NCBI GenBank assembly: GCA_964242305.1
Contig: CAXTBB010000016.1
Coordinates: 16,705-80,704 of the forward strand
Length of the DNA: 64,000 nucleotides
Reading direction: 5' to 3'
DNA from: DATLGB01 sp964242305
Lineage (GTDB): Bacteria; Actinomycetota; Thermoleophilia; Solirubrobacterales; Solirubrobacteraceae
The notes beneath the pieces are model-generated. The model ran no database searches. It worked only from the letters and a program-made list of their open reading frames with translations, and was not told where the DNA came from. Shown here piece by piece: positions 18,455 to 25,963 of the stretch. Both the position numbers and the translations under genes were made by a program. Within the stretch, counting starts at the first letter, position 1. The number at the start of each line of letters is the position of its first letter.

Positions 18455-19570
18455 ATGAACACGAACATCAGAAAAGCGCTCGGACTCGCCGCCACGGCCT
18501 GCCTCGCCACGGGCGTGGTTGCGTGCGGAGACGAGAAGTCCGACAGCTCCGCCGCGCCCGCCGCGACGGCCAGCGGCGGCGGCAAGCTCTCCGGCAAGAT
18601 CGCCGGTGCCGGCTCGAGCGCCCAGGACGCGGCGCAGCAGGCCTGGACCGCCGGCTTCCAGTCCGCCAACGAGGGCGTCACCATCTCCTACGACCCCGTC
18701 GGCTCCGGCGGCGGCCGTGAGCAGTTCAACGCGGGCGGCGTCCCCTTCGCCGGCACCGACTCCGCCTTCAGCACCGACGAGGGCGAGCTCGCCGGCGCCG
18801 AGAAGGTCTGCGGCGGCGTCGACAAGTTCGTCGAAGTGCCCGTCTACATCTCGCCGATCGCCCTCATCTACAACGTCGCAGGCGTCGACAAGCTGCAGCT
18901 GTCCCCCGATGTGATCGCCAAGATCTACCACGGCGACATCACCAAGTGGGACGACCCCGCGATCACCAAGGAGAACCCGGACGCCAAGCTGCCCAGCACG
19001 CGCATCACGGTCGTCCACCGCTCCGACGACTCGGGCACCACGAAGAACTTCACCGACTACATGAGCAAGACCGCGCCGGACGTCTGGACCGACGAGCCGG
19101 CCGACGGCTGGCCGATCAAGGGCCAGGAGGCCGCCGAGGGCACCTCGGGCGTCGTGGACGCCGTCCAGAACGGCAAGGACACGATCGGCTACGCCGACAA
19201 CAGCCAGGCCGGTGACCTGGGCAAGGTCGCCGTCGAGGTCGGGTCGTCGGGCGTCGAGCCGTCCCCCGAGGCCGCGTCCGCCGTCGTCGAGGCGTCCACG
19301 CTGGACAAGAACCCCGGCAAGAACATGATCACGTACACGGTCAACCGCAAGACGGACGACCCGAAGACGTACCCGATCGTCCTCGTGTCCTACGACGCGG
19401 CGTGCACGACGTACAAGGACAAGAAGACCACCGACCTGGTCAAGGGCTACCTGAACTACATCATCAGCGCCGCCGGCCAGGACGCCGCCGCCAAGAACGC
19501 CGGCTCCGCCCCGATCACCGACGCGATCCGCGCCAAGGCCCAGCCGGCCGTCGACGCGATCGGCTCCTAG
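18455..19570 (+). CDS. pstS: Phosphate ABC transporter substrate-binding lipoprotein PstS (copy 1)
   Basis: A 371-residue periplasmic-type phosphate-binding protein anchored as a lipoprotein: the signal peptide ends in the lipobox VVAC with Cys24. The binding fold begins GKIAGAGSSAQDAAQQAW; phosphate-contacting regions include YDPVGSGGGREQF, AGTDSAF and HRSDDSGTTKNF, and the C-terminal part has YLNYIIS. The start is the ATG at 18455 with Shine-Dalgarno AGAGGG; a GTG at 18446 is in frame but less well placed. First gene of pstSCAB-phoU, under the four-unit PHO box. It delivers inorganic phosphate to PstCA. Confidence 0.95.
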   Translation: MNTNIRKALGLAATACLATGVVACGDEKSDSSAAPAATASGGGKLSGKIAGAGSSAQDAAQQAWTAGFQSANEGVTISYDPVGSGGGREQFNAGGVPFAGTDSAFSTDEGELAGAEKVCGGVDKFVEVPVYISPIALIYNVAGVDKLQLSPDVIAKIYHGDITKWDDPAITKENPDAKLPSTRITVVHRSDDSGTTKNFTDYMSKTAPDVWTDEPADGWPIKGQEAAEGTSGVVDAVQNGKDTIGYADNSQAGDLGKVAVEVGSSGVEPSPEAASAVVEASTLDKNPGKNMITYTVNRKTDDPKTYPIVLVSYDAACTTYKDKKTTDLVKGYLNYIISAAGQDAAAKNAGSAPITDAIRAKAQPAVDAIGS

Positions 19571-19573
19571 CTC

Positions 19574-20497
19574 ATGGGCGCGCCCGTCAAGATCGTGACG
19601 AGGAAGGGGGACCGCGTGTTCTCCGGCCTCGCCACGGGGGCGGGCACGCTCATCCTGCTGCTGCTGGCCGGGGTCGCCGCCTTTCTCATCATCAAGGCGA
19701 TCCCGGCCATCACCGCCGACGGGAAGTCCATCCCCGGCGGCAAGGGCCTGCTGCACTACGTGTGGCCGCTCGCCTTCGGCACCATGCTGGCAGCGGTCAT
19801 CGCCATCGTCATCGCCGTCCCGATGGCGGTCGCGGTGGCGCTGTTCATCTCCTTCTACGCGCCCAAGCGCATCGCCCAGCCGCTGGGCTACCTGGTGGAC
19901 CTGCTGGCCGCGATCCCCAGCGTCATCTACGGCCTGTGGGGCATCGCGGTGCTGGGGCCGGCGGCGGTCGGCGCCCAGGCGTGGCTCGCGGCCCACCTGG
20001 ACTTCATCCCCTTCTTCAAGGGCCCGCCGTCGGTGACCGGCCGCACCATGCTGGTGGTCGGCATCGTGCTCGCGGTGATGATCCTGCCGATCATCACCGC
20101 CGTCGTGCGCGAGGTGTTCTCGCAGACGCCGCGGGCCCAGCGCGAGGCCGCGCTGGCCCTGGGCGCGACGCGCTGGGAGATGATCCGCATGACCGTGCTG
20201 CCGTTCGGGCGCTCCGCGCTGGTCTCCGCCTCCATGCTCGGCCTCGGCCGCGCGCTCGGGGAGACGATGGCGGTGGCGATCATCCTGTCCGTCTCCGGCG
20301 ACGTCACCTTCAACCTGATCTCGTCGGGCAACCCGTCGACGATCGCCGCCAACGTGGCGCTGAACTTCCCGGAGTCCTCCGGGGTCGAGATCAACGCCCT
20401 GATCGCCTCCGGCCTGGTGCTGTTCGCGATCACGCTGGTCATCAACATGGGTGCGCGCGCCGTCATCGGCCGCTCGCAGCCGGGGCTCGTCCGATGA
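19574..20497 (+). CDS. pstC: Phosphate ABC transporter permease PstC (copy 1)
   Basis: A 307-residue inner-membrane permease with six predicted helices. The cytoplasmic loop contacting the ATPase reads REAALALGATRWEMIRMTVL, followed by GLGRALGETMAVAIIL, both standard PstC signatures. It starts three bases after the pstS stop, so the two are cotranscribed. It forms the channel with PstA. The downstream 51-bp gap before pstA holds the second copy of the 47-bp palindromic repeat. Confidence 0.94.
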   Translation: MGAPVKIVTRKGDRVFSGLATGAGTLILLLLAGVAAFLIIKAIPAITADGKSIPGGKGLLHYVWPLAFGTMLAAVIAIVIAVPMAVAVALFISFYAPKRIAQPLGYLVDLLAAIPSVIYGLWGIAVLGPAAVGAQAWLAAHLDFIPFFKGPPSVTGRTMLVVGIVLAVMILPIITAVVREVFSQTPRAQREAALALGATRWEMIRMTVLPFGRSALVSASMLGLGRALGETMAVAIILSVSGDVTFNLISSGNPSTIAANVALNFPESSGVEINALIASGLVLFAITLVINMGARAVIGRSQPGLVR

Positions 20498-20503
20498 GCT
20501 TGA

Positions 20504-20550
20504 GGCCATGCCGACACAACCGGGTGTCGGTGACTGGAGCGTGTCGGTAT
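20504..20550. repeat. 47-bp palindromic repeat, copy 2
   Basis: Arms CCATGCCGACAC and GTGTCGGTATGG flank a 23-base centre; the reverse complement aligns without gaps to 3415-3461. The right arm carries the ATG of pstA, and the GGAG preceding it serves as its Shine-Dalgarno sequence. The element fills nearly the whole pstC-pstA gap. Confidence 0.7.
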
Positions 20551-21607
20551 GGGTAGCGCCGTCGCCGCACCCGGCGGCCTGCGCCTCGGCCGCGGCGCCC
20601 TGCCCGACTGGGCCCCGTGGGCGATCGCCGCCCTCGGCGTGCTCGTCGCCCTGGCGCTGATCGCGGGAACCGGCTTCGCTCCCGGCGTCGCGCTCGCGAT
20701 CGGCGCGCTCGTCTCCATCCTGGGCATCTACGTCGCGTCGCGCTCCGTCGAGAACGCCCGCCGCGCCACCGACCGCGCCGTCACCTTCAGTGTCTCCTAC
20801 GCCTTCCTGCTCGCCTGCGTCCCGCTCGTCTCCGTCCTCTACACGGTGGTCAGCAAGGGTCTCGCGCGCTTCGACACCACGTTCTTCACCGTCACCGAGC
20901 GCAACGTGATCGGGGCGGGCGGCGGCGCCTACCACGCGATCATCGGGACGCTCATCATCACCGGCGTCGCGACGCTGATGGCCGTCCCGGTCGGCATCCT
21001 CACCGCCATCTACCTGGTCGAGTACGGGCAGGGCAAGCGCCTGGCCAGGTACCTGACCTTCTTCGTCGACGTCATGACGGGCATCCCGTCGATCGTCGCC
21101 GGGCTGTTCGTGTTCGCGCTGTTCTCGGTCTTCTTCGGCCCGGGCATCCGGCTCGGCTTCATGGGCTCCGTCGCGCTGATGGTCCTGATGATCCCGATCG
21201 TCGTGCGCTCGACCGAGGAGGTCCTGCGGATCGTCCCCGACAAGCTGCGCGAGGCCGCCTACGGACTCGGCGTTCCCAAGTGGCGCATCATCACCAAGGT
21301 CGTGCTCCCGACGGCACTGGCGGGCATCGTCTCCGGCGTCATGCTGGCGATCTCGCGGGTCATGGGGGAGACCGCGCCGCTCGTCATCACCACGGGCGTC
21401 GTCGACTCGCTGAACGCCAACCCGTTCAGCGGGCGCATGCAGAACCTCGCCGTCTTCGCCTTCAACGAGTACAAGAGCCCCGGCATCCCGAAACAGGCGT
21501 TCATCGACCGCGCGTGGGCCGCGGCGCTTACGCTGATCCTGATCGTGATGCTCCTCAACCTGATCGGCCGATTCATCTACCGGCGGTTCGGAACGGAGAT
21601 TCGATGA
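20549..21607 (+). CDS. pstA: Phosphate ABC transporter permease PstA (copy 1)
   Basis: A 352-residue permease, longer than the usual 280-300 because of an extra N-terminal region with two added hydrophobic segments (IAALGVLVALALIAG and VALAIGALVSILGIYV) before the conserved core. The core has AYGLGVPKWRIITKVVLPTA and SRVMGETAPLVITTG, the ATPase-contact loop and the following helix. The ATG at 20549 lies in the right arm of the palindromic repeat. The stop overlaps the pstB start (ATGA). It partners with PstC to form the transport channel. Confidence 0.93.
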   Translation: MGSAVAAPGGLRLGRGALPDWAPWAIAALGVLVALALIAGTGFAPGVALAIGALVSILGIYVASRSVENARRATDRAVTFSVSYAFLLACVPLVSVLYTVVSKGLARFDTTFFTVTERNVIGAGGGAYHAIIGTLIITGVATLMAVPVGILTAIYLVEYGQGKRLARYLTFFVDVMTGIPSIVAGLFVFALFSVFFGPGIRLGFMGSVALMVLMIPIVVRSTEEVLRIVPDKLREAAYGLGVPKWRIITKVVLPTALAGIVSGVMLAISRVMGETAPLVITTGVVDSLNANPFSGRMQNLAVFAFNEYKSPGIPKQAFIDRAWAAALTLILIVMLLNLIGRFIYRRFGTEIR

Positions 21608-22479
21608 CCGACATCAATGTGAACACCCCACCGAAGGCCACCACTGCCACGGGGACCGCCGAGGCGGCCGACCCGAAGCGCGCCGCCGACCCGGCACCCG
21701 CCGGCGAGGGCCTCGAGGTCACGGACCTCAACCTCTACTACGGGGACTTCCACGCCGTCAAGGACGTCAACGTCACCATGCGCCGCAACCGCGTGACGGC
21801 GCTGATCGGCTCGTCGGGCTGCGGCAAGTCGACCTTCCTGCGCTCGATCAACCGCATGCACGAGCTCGTCCCGGGCGCCACGGTGCGCGGCACGATCAAG
21901 GTCGAGGACGAGGACATCTACGCCACCGGGATCGACCCCGTGAGCGTGCGCCAGAAGATCGGGATGGTCTTCCAGTCGCCCAACCCGTTCCCGACCATGA
22001 CCATCTACGAGAACGTCGCGGCCGGCCTCAAGCTCAACAACCGCAAGATGCCCAAGGCCGACATGGACGCGATCGTCGAGAAGTCGCTGCGTGGCGCGCA
22101 CCTGTGGGACGAGGTCAAGGACCGCCTCGGCAAGCCCGGCGCGGGCCTGTCGGGCGGTCAGCAGCAGCGCCTCTGCATCGCCCGCGCGTGCGCGGTCGAG
22201 CCCGAGATCCTGCTCATGGACGAGCCGGCCTCCGCGCTTGACCCGATCGCCACGCTCGCCGTCGAGGATCTGATCGCGGAGCTCAAGAAGGACTTCACGA
22301 TCGTCATCGTCACGCACAACATGCAGCAGGCGGCGCGGTCGAGCGACTACACGGCCTTCTTCAACATCGAGAAGAGCGGTGACCCGGGCGAGCTCGTCGA
22401 GATCGACGAGACGGACGTGATCTTCTCCAACCCGCGCGACAAGCGGACGGAGGACTACGTCACCGGGAAGTTCGGCTAG
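21604..22479 (+). CDS. pstB: Phosphate ABC transporter ATPase PstB (copy 1)
   Basis: A 291-residue ATPase energising PstCA. Walker A GSSGCGKST, the PstB-specific SPNPFPTMTIYENV, signature LSGGQQQRL and Walker B ILLMDEPASALD are all present, followed by THNMQQAARSSDYTAFF. About 38 N-terminal residues, rich in Ala/Thr/Pro, precede the domain and look disordered. Start ATG 21604 overlaps the pstA stop. The phoU gene follows after 5 bp. Confidence 0.95.
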   Translation: MTDINVNTPPKATTATGTAEAADPKRAADPAPAGEGLEVTDLNLYYGDFHAVKDVNVTMRRNRVTALIGSSGCGKSTFLRSINRMHELVPGATVRGTIKVEDEDIYATGIDPVSVRQKIGMVFQSPNPFPTMTIYENVAAGLKLNNRKMPKADMDAIVEKSLRGAHLWDEVKDRLGKPGAGLSGGQQQRLCIARACAVEPEILLMDEPASALDPIATLAVEDLIAELKKDFTIVIVTHNMQQAARSSDYTAFFNIEKSGDPGELVEIDETDVIFSNPRDKRTEDYVTGKFG

Positions 22480-22484
22480 TCGCG

Positions 22485-23180
22485 ATGCCCGAGACGGCAC
22501 GATCGCAGTTCCGGGGGGAGCTCGCACTCCTCGAGGAGCAGGCGCTGGGCGCGATCGACATCGTCGTCACGTCACTGGAGCGCGCGATCGAGGCGGTCAA
22601 CCACCAGGACGTCGAGCTGGCGTCGATGGTCATCGCCGACGACGATCGCGTCGACGGCCGCTTCCTCGAGGTCCATCAGTCGATCCTGTCGCTGCTGGCG
22701 CTGCAGGCCCCTGTGGCTGGTGACCTGCGGCTGATCGCCGCCGTGCTGCACGTCATCAAGCACGTGGAGCGCATGGGGGACCAGTGCGTCAACATCGCCA
22801 AGCTCGTGCCGCTGGTGGGTCACGACCCGCCGGTGGACGACGAGATGCTGCAGATGATCTGCAAGATGGGCGTGCTGGCCGGCTCGCAGGCGCGCCAGTG
22901 CAAGCAGGCGTTCGAGTTGCGTGACGTGCCGCTGGCGGAGGACCTCGTCCGCCAGGACGCGGAGATCAACCGCCTCAACCGGGCGGTGTTCCGCCGCGCG
23001 GTGGAGATCGGGACGGACGCCGACACGCGCGAGTGGGCCATGACGATGATGCTCATGGCCCGTGCGCTGGAGCGCCTGGGCGACAACGCGGTCGACATCG
23101 GCGAGCAGGTCGCCTTCGTGGTGACCGGCCTGTTCCGGGAGTTCTCGGACGCCTCGCGACCCCCGCAGCCGCCCGAATAA
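22485..23180 (+). CDS. phoU: Phosphate transport accessory regulator PhoU
   Basis: A 231-residue all-helical protein with the two tandem PhoU repeats. The metal-cluster motifs are HVERMGDQCVNIAKL (about residue 90) and ALERLGDNAVDIGEQ (about residue 190). PhoU links Pst transport state to signalling through the PhoR-type kinase and represses the phosphate regulon when phosphate is ample. It is the last gene of the pstSCAB-phoU operon. No PhoR-like histidine kinase is seen next to it; a response-regulator gene follows after 105 bp. Confidence 0.94.
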   Translation: MPETARSQFRGELALLEEQALGAIDIVVTSLERAIEAVNHQDVELASMVIADDDRVDGRFLEVHQSILSLLALQAPVAGDLRLIAAVLHVIKHVERMGDQCVNIAKLVPLVGHDPPVDDEMLQMICKMGVLAGSQARQCKQAFELRDVPLAEDLVRQDAEINRLNRAVFRRAVEIGTDADTREWAMTMMLMARALERLGDNAVDIGEQVAFVVTGLFREFSDASRPPQPPE

Positions 23181-23215
23181 GCGGCGCCGAAAGGGTGCAG
23201 TTTGCGGGCGATCCC

Positions 23216-23253
23216 GTGAACAACCTGTGACCGGGAGGTTACCGCTGGTAACC
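23216..23253 (-). promoter_or_regulatory. Three-unit PHO-type array with an overlapping palindrome before the response regulator
   Basis: Read on the minus strand, three 11-mers follow one another: GGTAACCTCCC, GGTCACAGGTT and GTTCACGGGAT (plus-strand GTG 23216, GTG 23227, GTT 23238). At 23237-23253 GGTTACC and GGTAACC form a perfect seven-base inverted repeat with a three-base centre. It ends 32 bp before the regulator start, consistent with autoregulation. Confidence 0.6.
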
Positions 23254-23285
23254 GGCGCCGCGTATCGGCTTATCCTCCGTCAGAG

Positions 23286-24071
23286 ATGCTCACCGGAACG
23301 GACAATCCGCTGCAGATCGCTGTCATCGACAATGACAGCGGCTTCCTGCAGGTGCTCACCAAGCGCCTGGACGGGTTGACCTGGCAGTACCGCGTGACCG
23401 CCGGCCCGCTGCCGGTGGACGCCTTGGTCGCCATGCGCCTGGACGCGCTGGTCATCGACCTCTCCGTGCTCGGGCCGCAGGCGTGGACCTACCTCGAGTC
23501 GGTGGCGGGCAAGCTGCCGGCGCTCGGGATCGTCGTCGTCACCGGGCGCGCCTCCGTCGCTCAGCGCGTGCGCGGCCTGCGCATGGGCGCGGACGACTGG
23601 ATGACCAAGCCGTGCCATTCGGAGGAGCTGATCGCGCGTGTCGAGGCCGTCGTGCGGCGCCGTCGCGTATCGGAAGCGGGCGGGGACGCCGAGGCGGTGG
23701 CGGCGGGCGAGCTCGAGGTCCGTCCCGACCAGTTCCAGGCGTTCGTCCGCGGGACGTCCGTGGAGCTGACCCGGCGCGAGTACGAGCTGTTGCAGCTGCT
23801 GGCGTCTGCCGAGGGGCAGGTGCTCCAGCGCGAGGACATCTACCAGCGCGTGTGGGGCTACGCGATGGCCCACGGCGATCGCTCGGTGGACGTCTTCGTG
23901 CGCAAGCTGCGCTCCAAGCTCGAGCGCGTCTCGCCCGAGTGGCGCTACATCCACACGCACTTCGGGGTCGGCTACCGCTTCGCGGCGCTGCCGGCCGACG
24001 GCGCTCCGGCGCCGACCGACGGGGTTCCGGCGGTCGAGCCGGTGCCGGCCTCGCTGACCGTCGCCGTCTGA
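23286..24071 (+). CDS. OmpR/PhoB-family response regulator
   Basis: A 261-residue two-component regulator. The receiver has acidic residues D15 and D17, the probable phospho-acceptor D58 (ALVIDLS), T86 and K108 (WMTKP). The C-terminal winged helix has LTRREYELLQLLASAEGQVL, the recognition helix RSVDVFVRKLRSKL and the wing YIHTHFGVGYRF. A tail of about 35 residues rich in Pro/Ala follows. Position after phoU and next to a PHO-type array suggests it is the PhoP/RegX3-like regulator of the phosphate genes; the missing kinase makes this an inference. The receiver is somewhat divergent from PhoB itself. Confidence 0.85.
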   Translation: MLTGTDNPLQIAVIDNDSGFLQVLTKRLDGLTWQYRVTAGPLPVDALVAMRLDALVIDLSVLGPQAWTYLESVAGKLPALGIVVVTGRASVAQRVRGLRMGADDWMTKPCHSEELIARVEAVVRRRRVSEAGGDAEAVAAGELEVRPDQFQAFVRGTSVELTRREYELLQLLASAEGQVLQREDIYQRVWGYAMAHGDRSVDVFVRKLRSKLERVSPEWRYIHTHFGVGYRFAALPADGAPAPTDGVPAVEPVPASLTVAV

Positions 24072-24094
24072 CCGGCGCGATCTAGACTCACGGC

Positions 24095-24448
24095 GTGAAG
24101 ACCGCCCGCAACGTCGCCATCATCGTCGGCCTGGCGGCGCTGATCTGGCTCGCGCCCGGCGGGCTCACCGCCCGCGACACGATCTCCAACATCATTTCCG
24201 TGCTCTTCCTGGGCGGCCTGGGGTTCTTCGCCTACCGGATGTACATGGAGAACCGCTTGATGCTGTTCGACATGCCCGAGCAGCGCCGCCTGCTGCTGTA
24301 CGGGAGCGCCACCACGCTGGCCTTCGCGCTGATCGCCACCCGGCGGTTCTGGGCCGACAGCGGGCCGCTCATCCTGCTCTGGTTCGCGCTCATCGGCGTC
24401 GCCGCCTACGGGTTCGCGGTCGTCATCCGCACCTGGCGCGAATACTGA
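24095..24448 (+). CDS. Small polytopic membrane protein of unknown function
   Basis: A 117-residue protein I cannot assign. There are four hydrophobic segments: VAIIVGLAALIWLAP, IISVLFLGGLGFFAYRM, LLYGSATTLAFALIA and ILLWFALIGVAAYGF. A short loop, YMENRLMLFDMPEQRR, separates the second and third. Start GTG 24095, 23 bp after the response-regulator stop, so it may be cotranscribed with it. Similar four-helix proteins are common in Actinobacteria without a known role. Confidence 0.65.
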   Translation: MKTARNVAIIVGLAALIWLAPGGLTARDTISNIISVLFLGGLGFFAYRMYMENRLMLFDMPEQRRLLLYGSATTLAFALIATRRFWADSGPLILLWFALIGVAAYGFAVVIRTWREY

Positions 24449-24478
24449 CGCTCTCGCCACACTTCCGTCACACCTCCG
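24446..24478 (+). promoter_or_regulatory. Weak three-unit PHO-like repeat before the pilin-like genes
   Basis: Successive 11-mers cTGACgctctc, gCCACacttcc and gTCACacctcc carry GAC/CAC triplets at 24447, 24458 and 24469. The period is exact but the units deviate from consensus. It begins inside the stop of the previous gene and ends 38 bp before the TadE-like start. Confidence 0.3.
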
Positions 24479-24516
24479 TCTAGATCGGCAACCCGCCCCC
24501 CGGCAGGGTTCGGCCG

Positions 24517-24855
24517 ATGCCCGACCCCCGAAGTCACCACGGCCAGGCGGCGGTGGAGCTGGCGGTGCTGCTGCCGGTCCTCGCCGTCCTGCTCGTGGGC
24601 GCGTGGCAGTGCGTCCTCGCCGCCCACACCCACTGGTCCGCCGCCGCCGCGGCCCGCGCCGCCGCGCGCGCCCACGCGCTCGGGACGGGGGAGCTCGCCG
24701 CCGCCCGCCGCACGCTGCCGGAATCGCTTGACCACCGCGTCTCGATCGACGACACGGACGCCGGCGTCGCCGTCCACCTCCGCATCCCCACCGTCCTTCC
24801 GGGTCTTCACCTCGGGACCCTCACCGCCCGCGCGACGTTCGCGGACCAGCGCTGA
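24517..24855 (+). CDS. TadE-like pilus assembly protein
   Basis: A 112-residue protein with a type IV pilin-like N-terminus: a short basic leader, then GQAAVELAVLLPVLAVLLVG, with the conserved Glu near position 5 of the hydrophobic helix, as in TadE minor pseudopilins of Flp/Tad systems. The remaining 75 residues form a small extracytoplasmic domain. The stop overlaps the next start (TGATG). Core Tad genes such as the secretion ATPase are not in the window. Confidence 0.72.
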   Translation: MPDPRSHHGQAAVELAVLLPVLAVLLVGAWQCVLAAHTHWSAAAAARAAARAHALGTGELAAARRTLPESLDHRVSIDDTDAGVAVHLRIPTVLPGLHLGTLTARATFADQR

Positions 24856-25304
24856 TGGCGGCCTGCTGGCGCGGGCGAGCCGGTGGTTGGGCTCGCCTGA
24901 CGAGCAGTTCGGCGGGGTCACCCGGCCAGGCGACGGTCGAGTTCGTGGCGCTCATCCCGATCCTCGTGCTCGTCGTGGCCGCGGTTGTGCAGGTCCTCGC
25001 CGCGGGCTCGGCTCACGAGCGCGCCGCAGCGGCGGCCGAGGCGGGCGCGGTGGCGATGCTCGAGGACGCCGATCCGAAGGCCGCGATCGAGGACGCACTG
25101 GGCGCGGCGAGCGAGCGCGCGACGTTCGTCATCGACGGCCGCCGCGTCCGGGTGCGGGTCGAGCCGCGGGCGTTCGCGCCGCCCCTGGCCGACGCCCTGG
25201 CCTCCACCGAGGAGGCCGACGCCGGCGAGGAGGCCGACGCCGTCGCGCGCACCCTCGTCCGCGGCGGCGACGGCGAGAGCTCGCGGCCGGAGCGGCGGCG
25301 ATGA
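24855..25304 (+). CDS. TadE-like pilus assembly protein (second)
   Basis: A 149-residue protein with GQATVEFVALIPILVLVVAA, the same Glu-containing hydrophobic helix as its neighbour. After the helix come an Ala/Glu-rich amphipathic segment, a short beta-rich stretch (FVIDGRRVRVRVEPR) and an acidic, probably flexible tail. An ATG start overlaps the previous stop; its own stop overlaps the next ATG (ATGA). The chain of overlaps from 24517 to 27330 points to one operon. Confidence 0.7.
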   Translation: MAACWRGRAGGWARLTSSSAGSPGQATVEFVALIPILVLVVAAVVQVLAAGSAHERAAAAAEAGAVAMLEDADPKAAIEDALGAASERATFVIDGRRVRVRVEPRAFAPPLADALASTEEADAGEEADAVARTLVRGGDGESSRPERRR

Positions 25305-25388
25305 GTGAGCTGCTGACCCGTGCCGGCGACGCCGAAGACGTGGCCGGGCGACCGGCGATGAGTGAGCTGCTGACCCGTGCCGGGGCGC
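25301..25388 (+). repeat. Direct repeat duplicating a start region
   Basis: The segment ATGAGTGAGCTGCTGACCCG, continuing TGCCGG, occurs at 25301 and again at 25358, a 57-bp spacing of exactly 19 codons. Five flanking bases (CGGCG) before each copy also match. The frame is preserved. Confidence 0.85.
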
Positions 25389-25963
25389 TCTTCGTCGCCC
25401 CCGCCACCGCCCCCGCGCGGCCCGTGGAGGCCCGCTCGCCAGCGGACATCGTCGCGGTGCTGGCGCCGGAGGACGTCCTGCTCGCCGTCGCCGGTGGCGT
25501 GGCCGCCACCCTCCGCCACGCCCACCGGGCGCGCACCGTGCTGCTGCTGGTGCCGGCGCCGCTGGCCACCCGCCGCCCGGCGCTCCCGCCCGCGCAGGCC
25601 CTCGCCCGCCGGCTGGCCGAGCGCGACGTGCCGGCCGCCGCGGCCGGCGCCACCGTGCGGGTCGGCCTGCCCGCGGACGGGGTGGACGAGGCGTGGCGGG
25701 CGATCACCGCCGCGTCGGGCGCTCCGACCGTGATCGCCCTCCACGAGCGCGCGGACGCCTACGACGCCCTGCTCGCCGGGGCCGACCAGCTCCTGCTCGC
25801 CCCACCGCCCGACGCCGCGCTCACCGACCTCGCGCTGGCGTCGCTGGCCACCCTCGGACCGCCCGCGACGCTCGTTGCCGCGCCGCGCGGAGCCGTCGCC
25901 CGCCGCCTCGCCGCGCTCGGCCTCGCCCGCGTCCCGCTCGCCCCCACCGAGGTCCCGGCATGA
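25301..25963 (+). CDS. Unknown protein in the pilin-like operon, with duplicated N-terminus
   Basis: A 220-residue Ala-rich protein I do not recognise. The first ten residues, MSELLTRAGD, recur almost exactly at residues 20-28 because about 31 bp including the start codon are duplicated 57 bp apart (25301 and 25358). Either ATG may be used. The rest alternates beta and helix (VLLLVPAP, TVIALHERADAYDALL, DQLLLAPPPDAAL), suggesting an alpha/beta fold, without nucleotide-binding or catalytic motifs. It overlaps both neighbours by four bases. Confidence 0.6.
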   Translation: MSELLTRAGDAEDVAGRPAMSELLTRAGALFVAPATAPARPVEARSPADIVAVLAPEDVLLAVAGGVAATLRHAHRARTVLLLVPAPLATRRPALPPAQALARRLAERDVPAAAAGATVRVGLPADGVDEAWRAITAASGAPTVIALHERADAYDALLAGADQLLLAPPPDAALTDLALASLATLGPPATLVAAPRGAVARRLAALGLARVPLAPTEVPA

